This document shows, in pieces, positions 6,565 through 13,007 of a DNA stretch of 20,819 bases; the stretch's first letter is position 1; each line of letters begins with the position of its first letter. A model generated the notes under the pieces. It ran no database searches and was not told where the DNA came from. It worked only from the letters and a program-made list of their open reading frames with translations. Origin of the DNA: Chloroflexota bacterium (lineage in GTDB: Bacteria; Chloroflexota; Dehalococcoidia; Lucifugimonadales; UBA3495); NCBI GenBank assembly GCA_022562335.1, contig JADFPM010000014.1:1-20819 (forward strand). The letters run 5' to 3'. A program made the translations under genes and the position numbers.

Positions 6565-8415
6565 CTAGTCCGAAGCGGCCGCCTCAACATCTGCAGCGGC
6601 AACGTCGTGAGTCCCGTCTTCAGCCACCTTCCGGCGTTGGGAGCGGCCGTTGCGGGACGTGTGGTCGGAAACACTCGAGATATTTATCAGCAATTCCACT
6701 TCCCGGTTCATCGCTTCTTGGGAGAATCTGCTGCCCTCCCCCATGCGCCGGAATTTCTGATAACGGCGCTTCAAAAGCTTGCTAGGAGACAACTTTGACA
6801 GCTCAGCCAACTGTTGGAGAATCACTATCTGAAGGAAGTTGGCCGCCTCTTTGGGGTTGAGATGGGCGCCCCCTTCCGGTTCGGGTACCACCAGGTCGGT
6901 TATTCCCAATTCCATGCAATCGTGGGCCGTCAGCATCAGGGCTTCCGCAGCCTCCCGGTCCAGCCGGTGGTCATGGTAAGAAGCGCCCAGGGTATGGTTC
7001 AGCGATATCGGGGAATAAACGGCGTATTGCTGCATAAGGATCCGGTCGGACAAACCCAGAGCCAACGCCCCTTCGCTGCCACCTTCGCCTATGATCGCCG
7101 ACACGATGGGCGTTGATGCTTCCACCATCAATGACAGGGTGGTGGCGATGGCGTTTCCAATCCCCTGCTCCTCGGCTTCCAGTCCCGGATCGGCCCCCTG
7201 GGTATCGATCAACGTGATCAAGGGCAATTTGAACCGGGACGCCAAGTTGATGACCCTTTGGGCTTTGCGCAGACCATCGGGATAAACATGGTTGCGCTGT
7301 CCTTCCAGGGCGGGACGCCTCTGCTGCCCAATGATCGCCACCGGTTGTTCGCCCAAGAAACCCACGCCGGCCACTATGGACCGGTCGTCGCTGTTCAGCC
7401 GGTCTCCTCTTAGCTCGATGAACGGGTCCAACATGGAACGGATGTAGGCCATGGCCATGGGACGTTCGGTGTCCCGGGCAATGGTTACCGCCTCCCACGC
7501 CTCGGGAGCCGCTGGCTCTTCAATTTCTATTTTCAACAACTCTTTGTGGTTGGCCTTGCCCAGTTTTTGGTTGGTGAAAATCCGCAATAAGGTGGCCAAG
7601 CGTTCTTGCAACGCCTCGCGGTCCACCACATTGTCCAACAAGCCATGGCCCAGGTGGGCCTCGGCGGTGTGGGCATCCAGGGGCAGCGGCATGTTGGACG
7701 CTTCCCGCAGGGTCCTCAGGGGGGATAGCCCGATGAGGGAACCGGGCTCGGCCAAGATGACGTCGGCCAGGTTGGCAAAGCTCGCGTAAGCCTGGCCGGT
7801 GGATGGGTTGGCCAGCAGGACGATGAAGGGGACCCCTTCGTCCCTGACCCGTTTGACAGCCGTCACCGTTTTGGCCATCTGCATCAAAGACAGGACACCC
7901 TCTTGTATCCGAACGCCGCCGCCGGTGACGATGGCCACCAAAGGCAGGTGTCTCCGGGCGGCAAGCTCCATGGCGGTGGCGACTTTTTCACCCACCACTA
8001 TGCCCATGCTCCCGCCCATGAAGCCGAAGTCCAACACCACCAGGATTATCTCTACACCGTCGATGCGGCAACGGCCGGTGACGGCGGCTTCGGTCAGCCC
8101 GGTGCGGTTTTGATCTTGGGAGAGCAGCTTGCGGTAAGAGCTCTTGCGGGAAAAAGTTAACGGATCCACCGAGCTTAGATATTTGTGGCTCTCTTTGAAC
8201 GTCCCCTTGTCTGCCAGCAGATCGATGCGGTCCCTGGCGGTGAGGGTGTAATGGAACCGGCAAAAGGGACATACCCGGTAAGTCAGGTAGGTCTGGGATT
8301 CGGATATCGGCTCTTCGCAGAGCAAACAACGCTCATGGACCGCCGACAAATAGACGTGGTCCATATCTCCGTCCCGGGAGAACAGGTGGACTAGAAAATT
8401 GGCCAGATTTCTCAA
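6565..8415 (-). CDS. accDA: Acetyl-CoA carboxylase carboxyltransferase, fused beta and alpha subunits (AccD-AccA)
   Basis: Transfers the carboxyl group from carboxybiotin to acetyl-CoA to make malonyl-CoA for fatty-acid synthesis. E. coli uses separate AccD and AccA; here both are in one 616-residue chain. The zinc ribbon of AccD is intact (Cys30, Cys33, Cys49, Cys52), followed by the crotonase-fold beta part (GGGVRIQEG, LANPSTGQAYASFANLADV). From about residue 310 comes the alpha part with HVYPDGLRKAQR, LIDTQGADPGLEAEEQG and GEGGSEGALALG. The C-terminal tail (from about 585) is poorly conserved and charged. The start is TTG at 8413-8415 with AAGGA upstream; an ATG 17 codons later (MDHVYLS) is an alternative. 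It is convergent with mrp (30-bp gap). accB/accC are not in the window. Confidence 0.93.
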   Translation of the reverse strand: MRNLANFLVHLFSRDGDMDHVYLSAVHERCLLCEEPISESQTYLTYRVCPFCRFHYTLTARDRIDLLADKGTFKESHKYLSSVDPLTFSRKSSYRKLLSQDQNRTGLTEAAVTGRCRIDGVEIILVVLDFGFMGGSMGIVVGEKVATAMELAARRHLPLVAIVTGGGVRIQEGVLSLMQMAKTVTAVKRVRDEGVPFIVLLANPSTGQAYASFANLADVILAEPGSLIGLSPLRTLREASNMPLPLDAHTAEAHLGHGLLDNVVDREALQERLATLLRIFTNQKLGKANHKELLKIEIEEPAAPEAWEAVTIARDTERPMAMAYIRSMLDPFIELRGDRLNSDDRSIVAGVGFLGEQPVAIIGQQRRPALEGQRNHVYPDGLRKAQRVINLASRFKLPLITLIDTQGADPGLEAEEQGIGNAIATTLSLMVEASTPIVSAIIGEGGSEGALALGLSDRILMQQYAVYSPISLNHTLGASYHDHRLDREAAEALMLTAHDCMELGITDLVVPEPEGGAHLNPKEAANFLQIVILQQLAELSKLSPSKLLKRRYQKFRRMGEGSRFSQEAMNREVELLINISSVSDHTSRNGRSQRRKVAEDGTHDVAAADVEAAASD

Positions 8416-8493
8416 TGCGTTTCCTTGAACTGGGAGGCTAATCAGGACCGGGGACCGGGAGCGGCGCCGCTGGTCTCCGCAGCCGGTCTATCC

Positions 8494-8521
8494 ATGATAC
8501 AACAATACATCCGAACGGCAA
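8494..8521 (-). promoter_or_regulatory. Promoter for accDA
   Basis: On the minus strand TTGCCG (8516-8521) and TATCAT (8494-8499) are separated by 16 bp, about 80 nt before the TTG start. Confidence 0.5.
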
Positions 8522-8624
8522 AAATATGAAAGCCGCGGCACACACCAGCCCTTTAGAAACATCTACGCAAACCAGTGTCTTCCGGGATTCTTTTGCGCCA
8601 CCTCGGCTTCATCCCTGTGGTTCG

Positions 8625-8653
8625 TTGATTTCCCATTTGCCCTGGTTTACACT
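8625..8653 (+). promoter_or_regulatory. Promoter for the GatC-like gene
   Basis: TTGATT (8625-8630), a 17-bp spacer and TACACT (8648-8653). The start site would be near 8660, about 27 nt before the ATG. Confidence 0.55.
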
Positions 8654-8686
8654 CTGGCCAAAGTCACAGCAACCGATGGGGATGAC

Positions 8687-8893
8687 ATGCCGATTTCCAA
8701 TGAAACGCTAAAAGCCATGATCCGCGACTTTCACGGCTTCGATATGACCGACGCAGAGTTGGACCTGATCCGTCCGGAAATGGACAACTATATGGCCGCC
8801 GTGGAGAGCCTGCGTGACCTGGACCTATCCAATGTGATGTCCAGCCGTCTGCTGATGGTTGACGAAGGGAACGCGAGCGATGCCCAGCGCTGA
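8687..8893 (+). CDS. Small GatC-like protein, partner of a broken amidase
   Basis: A 68-residue protein not assigned to a named family with certainty. Its form (short helix, FHGFDMTDAELDLIRPEMDNYMAAVESLRDLDLSNV) resembles GatC and the small helical proteins encoded just before amidase-signature genes, which wrap around the amidase. The ATG at 8687 follows GGGGATGAC and a good promoter. Its stop overlaps by 14 nt the start of an amidase-like reading frame, an arrangement that suggests translational coupling with a now truncated partner. With that partner gone, its present function is unclear. Confidence 0.6.
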   Translation: MPISNETLKAMIRDFHGFDMTDAELDLIRPEMDNYMAAVESLRDLDLSNVMSSRLLMVDEGNASDAQR

Positions 8894-8987
8894 CCTGCTC
8901 AAGCTGACCATCTACGAATTGGCCCCCAAGATCCAGTCCAGCCAGGCGTCTCCCGCCCGGAGCCGCCGGCCCCAGACGGCCGAGTAG
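8880..8987 (+). pseudogene. Truncated amidase-signature (GatA-like) gene, N-terminal fragment
   Basis: The ATG at 8880 overlaps the GatC-like gene and encodes MPSADLLKLTIYELAPKIQS. This matches the usual N-terminus of amidase-signature enzymes (L-T-x-x-E-L-A-x-x-I-x-S, normally followed by SPVELT). After SQASP the sequence turns into Arg/Pro-rich residues and stops at codon 36, where an intact amidase would have about 450 more residues. The catalytic Lys-Ser-Ser region is absent. A deletion or rearrangement is the simplest explanation; a real 35-residue peptide is the alternative. Confidence 0.55.
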
Positions 8988-9002
8988 GATCATGGCCCGG
9001 GC

Positions 9003-9056
9003 AGGTTGGGTAAGGTAACCCTTCAACCCCGCCCCGGCCCAAACATAACCCAACCT
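9003..9056. repeat. 9-bp inverted repeat after the amidase remnant
   Basis: AGGTTGGGT (9003-9011) and ACCCAACCT (9048-9056) are perfect reverse complements flanking 36 nt that contain a small AAGG/CCTT hairpin. It lies between the amidase fragment and the first deacetylase gene. It may be a weak terminator, a leader structure or a scar of the event that removed the amidase. Confidence 0.4.
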
Positions 9057-9079
9057 TCATGGCTCCAGGGAGGTCCCAA

Positions 9080-9991
9080 ATGCCGCTGCCCCCAGACCGG
9101 GTGGATTACAGCCCCATCATCGATCGGCCGGTGATAAAGTGGCCCAACGGGGCCAGGATCGCCTTATGGATCTCCCCCAACGTGGAACACTACGAGTACA
9201 TGCCCGACTACGACGGCAACCGCAATCCGTGGCCCAGGACTCCCTATCCCGACGTGCAGCAATACTCCTACCGCGACTACGGCAACCGGGTGGGGTTTTG
9301 GCGGATGTTGGAGCCGCTGGACAAATACAACATCAAGTGCTGCGTTTCCCTTAACATGGCCGTCCTGGAACAATTCCCCGAGATCGCCGAGGCCATGATC
9401 CAGCGGGACTGGGACTTCATGAGCCACGGCATTTACAACACCCGATTCCTGAATACCTATTCCGAGGATCAGGAGCGGGAGTTCTACCGGGATTGCATCG
9501 ACACCCTGCGCCGGCACACCGGCAAGCAGCTCAAGGGGATGCTGGGACCGGCTATATCCGCCACCGTCGCCACGCCGGACCTCATGGCGGAGGCGGGCCT
9601 GATCTACCATACCGACTGGGTCCACGACGACCAGCCCGTGCCCATCAAGGTCAAGAGCGGCAAACTCATCTCGGTGCCTTACTCCATTGAGCTCAACGAT
9701 TCCTCGGTGCTGCGGGACAACCACTACGAGGGCGACTACTTCGCCCGGATTTGCAAAGACCAGTTCGACCGGCTGTATGAGGAGGGGGCCGAAAGCGGGC
9801 GGGTGATGTGCATTGCCCTGCATCCATTCCTCATCGGCCAACCCCACCGGATCAAATACCTTGACGACATCTTGAGCTACATCATGGGCCACGACCGGGT
9901 CTGGCAGACCACCGCCGACGAGATCGCCGAATACTATATCGCCAACCATTACGACCAGGCCGTGGACCACGCCCAAAAACTCAATACCTAG
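9080..9991 (+). CDS. Polysaccharide deacetylase-family protein, PuuE (allantoinase)-like
   Basis: NodB-homology TIM-barrel-like hydrolase, 303 residues, of the PuuE-like branch (metal-independent allantoinase and relatives). WPNGARIALWISPNVEHYEY (21-40) is typical of the branch. The metal-binding H-x3-H of chitin deacetylases is replaced by SHGIYN (115-120), as in PuuE where SHG keeps only the first His. GMLGPAISATVATPDLMAEAG and ALHPFLIGQPHRI give the later active-site motifs. The start is taken at 9080 because GGGAGGT lies 5 nt before it; an ATG at 9059 has no SD. The next gene is a diverged paralogue. The substrate is unknown; cyclic amides or ureides are plausible. Confidence 0.8.
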   Translation: MPLPPDRVDYSPIIDRPVIKWPNGARIALWISPNVEHYEYMPDYDGNRNPWPRTPYPDVQQYSYRDYGNRVGFWRMLEPLDKYNIKCCVSLNMAVLEQFPEIAEAMIQRDWDFMSHGIYNTRFLNTYSEDQEREFYRDCIDTLRRHTGKQLKGMLGPAISATVATPDLMAEAGLIYHTDWVHDDQPVPIKVKSGKLISVPYSIELNDSSVLRDNHYEGDYFARICKDQFDRLYEEGAESGRVMCIALHPFLIGQPHRIKYLDDILSYIMGHDRVWQTTADEIAEYYIANHYDQAVDHAQKLNT

Positions 9992-10056
9992 TGACTGAAT
10001 GATCTCAACCCAGGGTCGTTTGCCGACAGCCCGTTATCGCCCAAGAGGAAGGTGTT

Positions 10057-10980
10057 ATGCCCGGTCAACGCCGATATGGAATGGATCACGAACACTACGA
10101 TTGGTCGCCCATCAGCACCAGAGGGATACTGCGATGGCCCAACGATAGCCGGGTGGCTCTGTGCGTGATAGTATCCCTGGATAAGATGGAATGGATCCCG
10201 CCGGAAGGGAGTTATCAGGCAGGCAATCTGGCGGGAGGTTCGGCAGTCCGCCCCTTTCCCGACTACACCCGCATGTCTCACCGGGAGTACGGCCACCGGG
10301 TGGGCATCTTCCGGGTCCTGGACGTTTTGGAGAAGCATGGCATCACACCCACCGTAGCCATGGACGCCCTCACCGCCCAGAACTACCCCTATCTGGTGCA
10401 GCATTGCCTGGACCGAGGTTGTGAGATCATCGGCCACGGTATTTCGGTGAGCCGTATGATCACCAGCAACATGTCCGAGGACGACGAGAAAGGGTACATT
10501 AGCCAGTCCATCGCCGCCCTCAAGCAAGCCACGGGCGCCGCTCCCCGGGGATGGATGGGGCCCGAGTACGGCGAGTCCTACCGGACCCCCCAGCTTTTAG
10601 CCGAGGCGGGGATCAAATATGTCTGCGATTGGGCCAATGACGAGCAGCCATACCCGATGAAATCCCCCACGGGAGAGATCACCGCCCTGCCGGTGATGTG
10701 GGAATTGGACGACGTGGGGGCCATGGCCAACCGCAAGGTGACGGTCCACCGGTACTGCGACCTGTTGAAGGAGAGTTTCGACCGGCTTTACCAAGACGGC
10801 GCCGTCAACGGAAGGCTGTTGGGGTTAAGCCTGCACCCATGGTTGACCGGCCAGCCCTTCCGCATAGGCTACCTGGACGACGCATTGGGATATATGACCG
10901 GCCATTCCCAGGTTTGGCCAGCCAGCGGCGAGGCAATAATCGATTGGTTCCGCCAAAACCCGCCGGCGGCAAAAGATTAA
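10057..10980 (+). CDS. Polysaccharide deacetylase-family protein, PuuE-like (second paralogue)
   Basis: A 307-residue relative of the preceding gene, beginning 65 nt after it, with AGGAAGG before the ATG. Shared landmarks: WPNDSRVALCVIVSLDKMEW (27-46), REYGHRVGIFRVLDVLEKHGI, GHGISVSRM (126-134) in place of the metal-binding H-x3-H, GWMGPEYGES and SLHPWLTGQPFRI. The sequences differ throughout, so the pair is old rather than a recent duplication. They may form a heteromer or act on related substrates. Both probably share the transcript of the upstream GatC-like gene. No signal peptide is seen, so it is likely cytoplasmic and not a cell-wall enzyme. Confidence 0.8.
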   Translation: MPGQRRYGMDHEHYDWSPISTRGILRWPNDSRVALCVIVSLDKMEWIPPEGSYQAGNLAGGSAVRPFPDYTRMSHREYGHRVGIFRVLDVLEKHGITPTVAMDALTAQNYPYLVQHCLDRGCEIIGHGISVSRMITSNMSEDDEKGYISQSIAALKQATGAAPRGWMGPEYGESYRTPQLLAEAGIKYVCDWANDEQPYPMKSPTGEITALPVMWELDDVGAMANRKVTVHRYCDLLKESFDRLYQDGAVNGRLLGLSLHPWLTGQPFRIGYLDDALGYMTGHSQVWPASGEAIIDWFRQNPPAAKD

Positions 10981-11017
10981 GCCGGAATTCTGGGCGCCGG
11001 TTCAACACGCCCTTTCC

Positions 11018-11046
11018 TTGACAGGCTTTCACGCCTGGCATATGCT
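11018..11046 (+). promoter_or_regulatory. Strong promoter with internal dyad for the amidohydrolase gene
   Basis: Consensus TTGACA (11018-11023), 17-bp spacer, TATGCT (11041-11046). The start near 11053 gives a leader of about 120 nt. CAGGC/GCCTG (11022-11026 with 11033-11037) forms a dyad inside the promoter and could bind a regulator. Confidence 0.65.
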
Positions 11047-11174
11047 GGCGCAAATTTGTTCCGCCCGCCGCCGCGACTGCCCCACACCTACAAATGTATA
11101 GCACGCGATTTTAGGCGGAGTGCCTTTAATTGCCGAATTTTGAATTCACCAGGTTGGATTCCTGAGGAGCTGCC

Positions 11175-12017
11175 TTGAGCAACGCAGACAGACTGTTGGA
11201 AGGGGCCATGGACATCCATGTCCACTGCGCCCCGGACCCCAAGGTAGAACGCCGAGGGTCGGCCATCGATTTCGCCGAGCAAGCCCGGGACATGGGCATG
11301 CTGGGCATGGTCTTGAAGAGCCACGAATTTCCCACCCATCCCATGGCCTACACCGCCAGCCAGGCGGTGCCGGGCATCACCCTTATTGGCGGAGTCGCCC
11401 TGGATGTAGAGGTCGGCGGTTTGAACCCCACCGCGGTGGAGGCCACCGCCAAAGTGGGCGGCCGGGTGGTCTGGATGCCCACCTTTTCGGCCCGGGCCGA
11501 CCGTCAGCATAAGGGCCTGGACGGCGGCATTTACCTGCTGGACGACCAGGGCAAGCTGGTGCCCGAGGTGTATTCCATCCTTGAGCTCATCAAATCCCAT
11601 GACATGGTCCTGGCCACCGGACACATCTCCACCCAGGAAAGTATGGTGCTGGTATCGGAAGCCCGTAGCCTTGGTATCGAGAGAGTGGTGGTGACCCACG
11701 GCACGACCATGTCGTTTTGGACCGGTATGACCCTGGAGGACATGAAGACCCTGGCATCGATGGGCGCATACATAGAGCATTGCCTGCACGTGATGATGCC
11801 CACGACCTATCGAATGCCGCCGAAAGAGCTGGTTGAGACCATCATGTCGATAGGCCCGGAGCGCTGCATCGTCTCCACGGACTTCGGCCAAGACTATCAC
11901 CCCATGCCGGCAGAGGGTCTGCGCATGGGGATCGCCACTCTGCTTCGAGCCGGCATGGAAGAAGTCGAGGTGGGAATGCTGGTGAAGGACAACCCCTGCC
12001 GCCTCTTGGGGTTGTAG
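11175..12017 (+). CDS. DUF6282-like amidohydrolase-superfamily protein
   Basis: A 280-residue metal-dependent hydrolase-like protein with a TIM-barrel pattern. DIHVHCAPD (13-21) supplies the H-x-H metal site; LKSHEFPTHP, LATGHIS, VVTHG and STDFGQDYHP later in the chain supply further His/Asp ligands, in the order expected for amidohydrolases. The overall sequence matches what I recall of the DUF6282 family, which has no assigned substrate. The start is TTG (11175-11177) with GAGGAG 5 nt upstream. It has its own promoter and a leader of about 120 nt, and follows two PuuE-like genes, suggesting the neighbourhood hydrolyses cyclic amides or similar nitrogen compounds (inference). Confidence 0.75.
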   Translation: MSNADRLLEGAMDIHVHCAPDPKVERRGSAIDFAEQARDMGMLGMVLKSHEFPTHPMAYTASQAVPGITLIGGVALDVEVGGLNPTAVEATAKVGGRVVWMPTFSARADRQHKGLDGGIYLLDDQGKLVPEVYSILELIKSHDMVLATGHISTQESMVLVSEARSLGIERVVVTHGTTMSFWTGMTLEDMKTLASMGAYIEHCLHVMMPTTYRMPPKELVETIMSIGPERCIVSTDFGQDYHPMPAEGLRMGIATLLRAGMEEVEVGMLVKDNPCRLLGL

Positions 12018-12072
12018 GCCGTCAAACGGATTGCTCCCGCCGCCCGTTTCGCCCCGGCCTCCCGGCCCATTA

Positions 12073-12480
12073 TCACCAGATCACATCCACCATGGGATTA
12101 CCTCTCAGCACGTTGTCCTTGCTGACGATGGGGGCATGGTGAACCAGGGCTTCAGCAGCGATCAGACGGTCGTGCATTTCCGATACGCCTTCCACACGTT
12201 CCAGGGCTTCCAATTGGGCCTGACCCAACGGGGAAAAGGCAAATTCCCGGCTGTGGTGAATGTCGGAGATGATTGCCGCGGTAGACATGGCGCGGCCCAA
12301 TTTTTGGGTCAAGTAGAAGAGCTCGGCCACGACTATCGCGGGAACGATGATAACCGCGCCACCACCGTCAGCCAGCCGGAAGACCGCATCTGCGGCCGGG
12401 CTCAGCCGGCTGGGGTCCCTGCGATACCAAAAAAGGGCGTGGGTGTCGACGACGTAAACAGGCAGGGCCGGATCACGCAT
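12073..12480 (-). CDS. vapC: PIN-domain ribonuclease toxin (VapC-like)
   Basis: A 135-residue PIN-domain protein, expected to be a Mg-dependent RNase that arrests growth when freed from its antitoxin. The acidic residues are in place: Asp12 in YVVDTHALFWY, Glu53 in VVAELFYL, Asp104 in MHDRLIAAEAL and Asp122 in IVSKDNVL. The start is set at 12480 (MRDPAL), which overlaps the antitoxin end by 8 nt; an ATG 15 codons upstream lies deep in the antitoxin gene. The overlap implies coupled translation. It is convergent with the amidohydrolase gene. Confidence 0.85.
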   Translation of the reverse strand: MRDPALPVYVVDTHALFWYRRDPSRLSPAADAVFRLADGGGAVIIVPAIVVAELFYLTQKLGRAMSTAAIISDIHHSREFAFSPLGQAQLEALERVEGVSEMHDRLIAAEALVHHAPIVSKDNVLRGNPMVDVIW

Positions 12481-12883
12481 CCGACTTGGGCTCCCAGATC
12501 CCTTTTGCCTGGGCAAAGTCTTCATCGGACGGTTCCGGCGCTTCCGGCCAAGTGCCCCGCAAGCTGGCCCGTTGAGACCAGGGAACCGCTCCTGGTTTCC
12601 CGCTCAAAGAGACCAACTTTGCCGAAGCTTTGCCATACCGTGTGATTATTATTTCCATGTCGGGTGATCCTTCAAGCCGGGCGATCAGGTCTCCAGGGTT
12701 GGCCTTCAACTCACGTAAACCCACTTCTTCAAGAACGGCACTGTAAGTCGCGGCGGCCTCACGAATGGCCATCCGGTCTGGATTTTTCATTTTCGCGGAA
12801 CAAGCCCTGCACCGCCGGGGCCCGGAACGGGAGACTCTTGACTCTTTTTCCAACCCGCAATCTGCGCATTTATATTTTGGCAC
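12473..12883 (-). CDS. Phd/YefM-type antitoxin with N-terminal zinc ribbon
   Basis: Antitoxin for the PIN toxin, 136 residues. The core 53-94 (EVGLRELKANPGDLIARLEG, then IIITRYGKASAKLVSL) is the Phd/YefM DNA-binding fold, which usually starts within the first few residues of the protein. Here it is preceded by about 50 residues containing a four-cysteine zinc ribbon (Cys6, Cys9, Cys25, Cys28: KCADCG and CRACSA). The C-terminal segment 100-136, rich in Pro, Glu and Trp, probably wraps the toxin. The start is GTG (12881-12883) after GGAG. An internal ATG at residue 38 could give a conventional short antitoxin. Auto-repression of the operon is expected from the family. Confidence 0.75.
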   Translation of the reverse strand: MPKYKCADCGLEKESRVSRSGPRRCRACSAKMKNPDRMAIREAAATYSAVLEEVGLRELKANPGDLIARLEGSPDMEIIITRYGKASAKLVSLSGKPGAVPWSQRASLRGTWPEAPEPSDEDFAQAKGIWEPKSDA

Positions 12884-13007
12884 GGCCCATCTCCACGCAG
12901 GTAATTGTTATCGCTGGGAGCAGTCCTTGGTGATGTATATCTACTTTTTCCGCTAAATGGTACTCTTATTTCAAGATAATACAAGCCATTACTGATTAAA
13001 TAACAGC
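12884..13007. other. A+T-rich spacer between the antitoxin gene and tilS end
   Basis: This 124-bp stretch is clearly more A+T-rich than the rest of the window, with runs such as AAATAACAGCCTATTTATTC. It must hold the toxin-antitoxin promoter and the tilS 3' end. I see no clean hairpin terminator and no unambiguous -35/-10 pair. The composition shift agrees with acquisition of the toxin-antitoxin unit by transfer. Confidence 0.4.

Noticed and set aside
8687..8893. Bona fide GatC of the aspartyl/glutamyl-tRNA amidotransferase
   Set aside because: The adjacent amidase is truncated and gatB is absent, and the sequence is only loosely GatC-like, so the specific tRNA role was not assigned.
9164..9976. 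Long minus-strand open frame (about 270 codons) opposite the first PuuE-like gene
   Set aside because: It is rich in Val/Gly/Asp/His as expected for an antisense shadow in GC-rich DNA and shows no family motif; the plus-strand gene has clear motifs and an SD.
12024..12049. AAACGG/CCGTTT inverted repeat between the amidohydrolase and toxin genes as a terminator
   Set aside because: The stem is only 6 bp with a 14-nt loop and has no U run on either strand.
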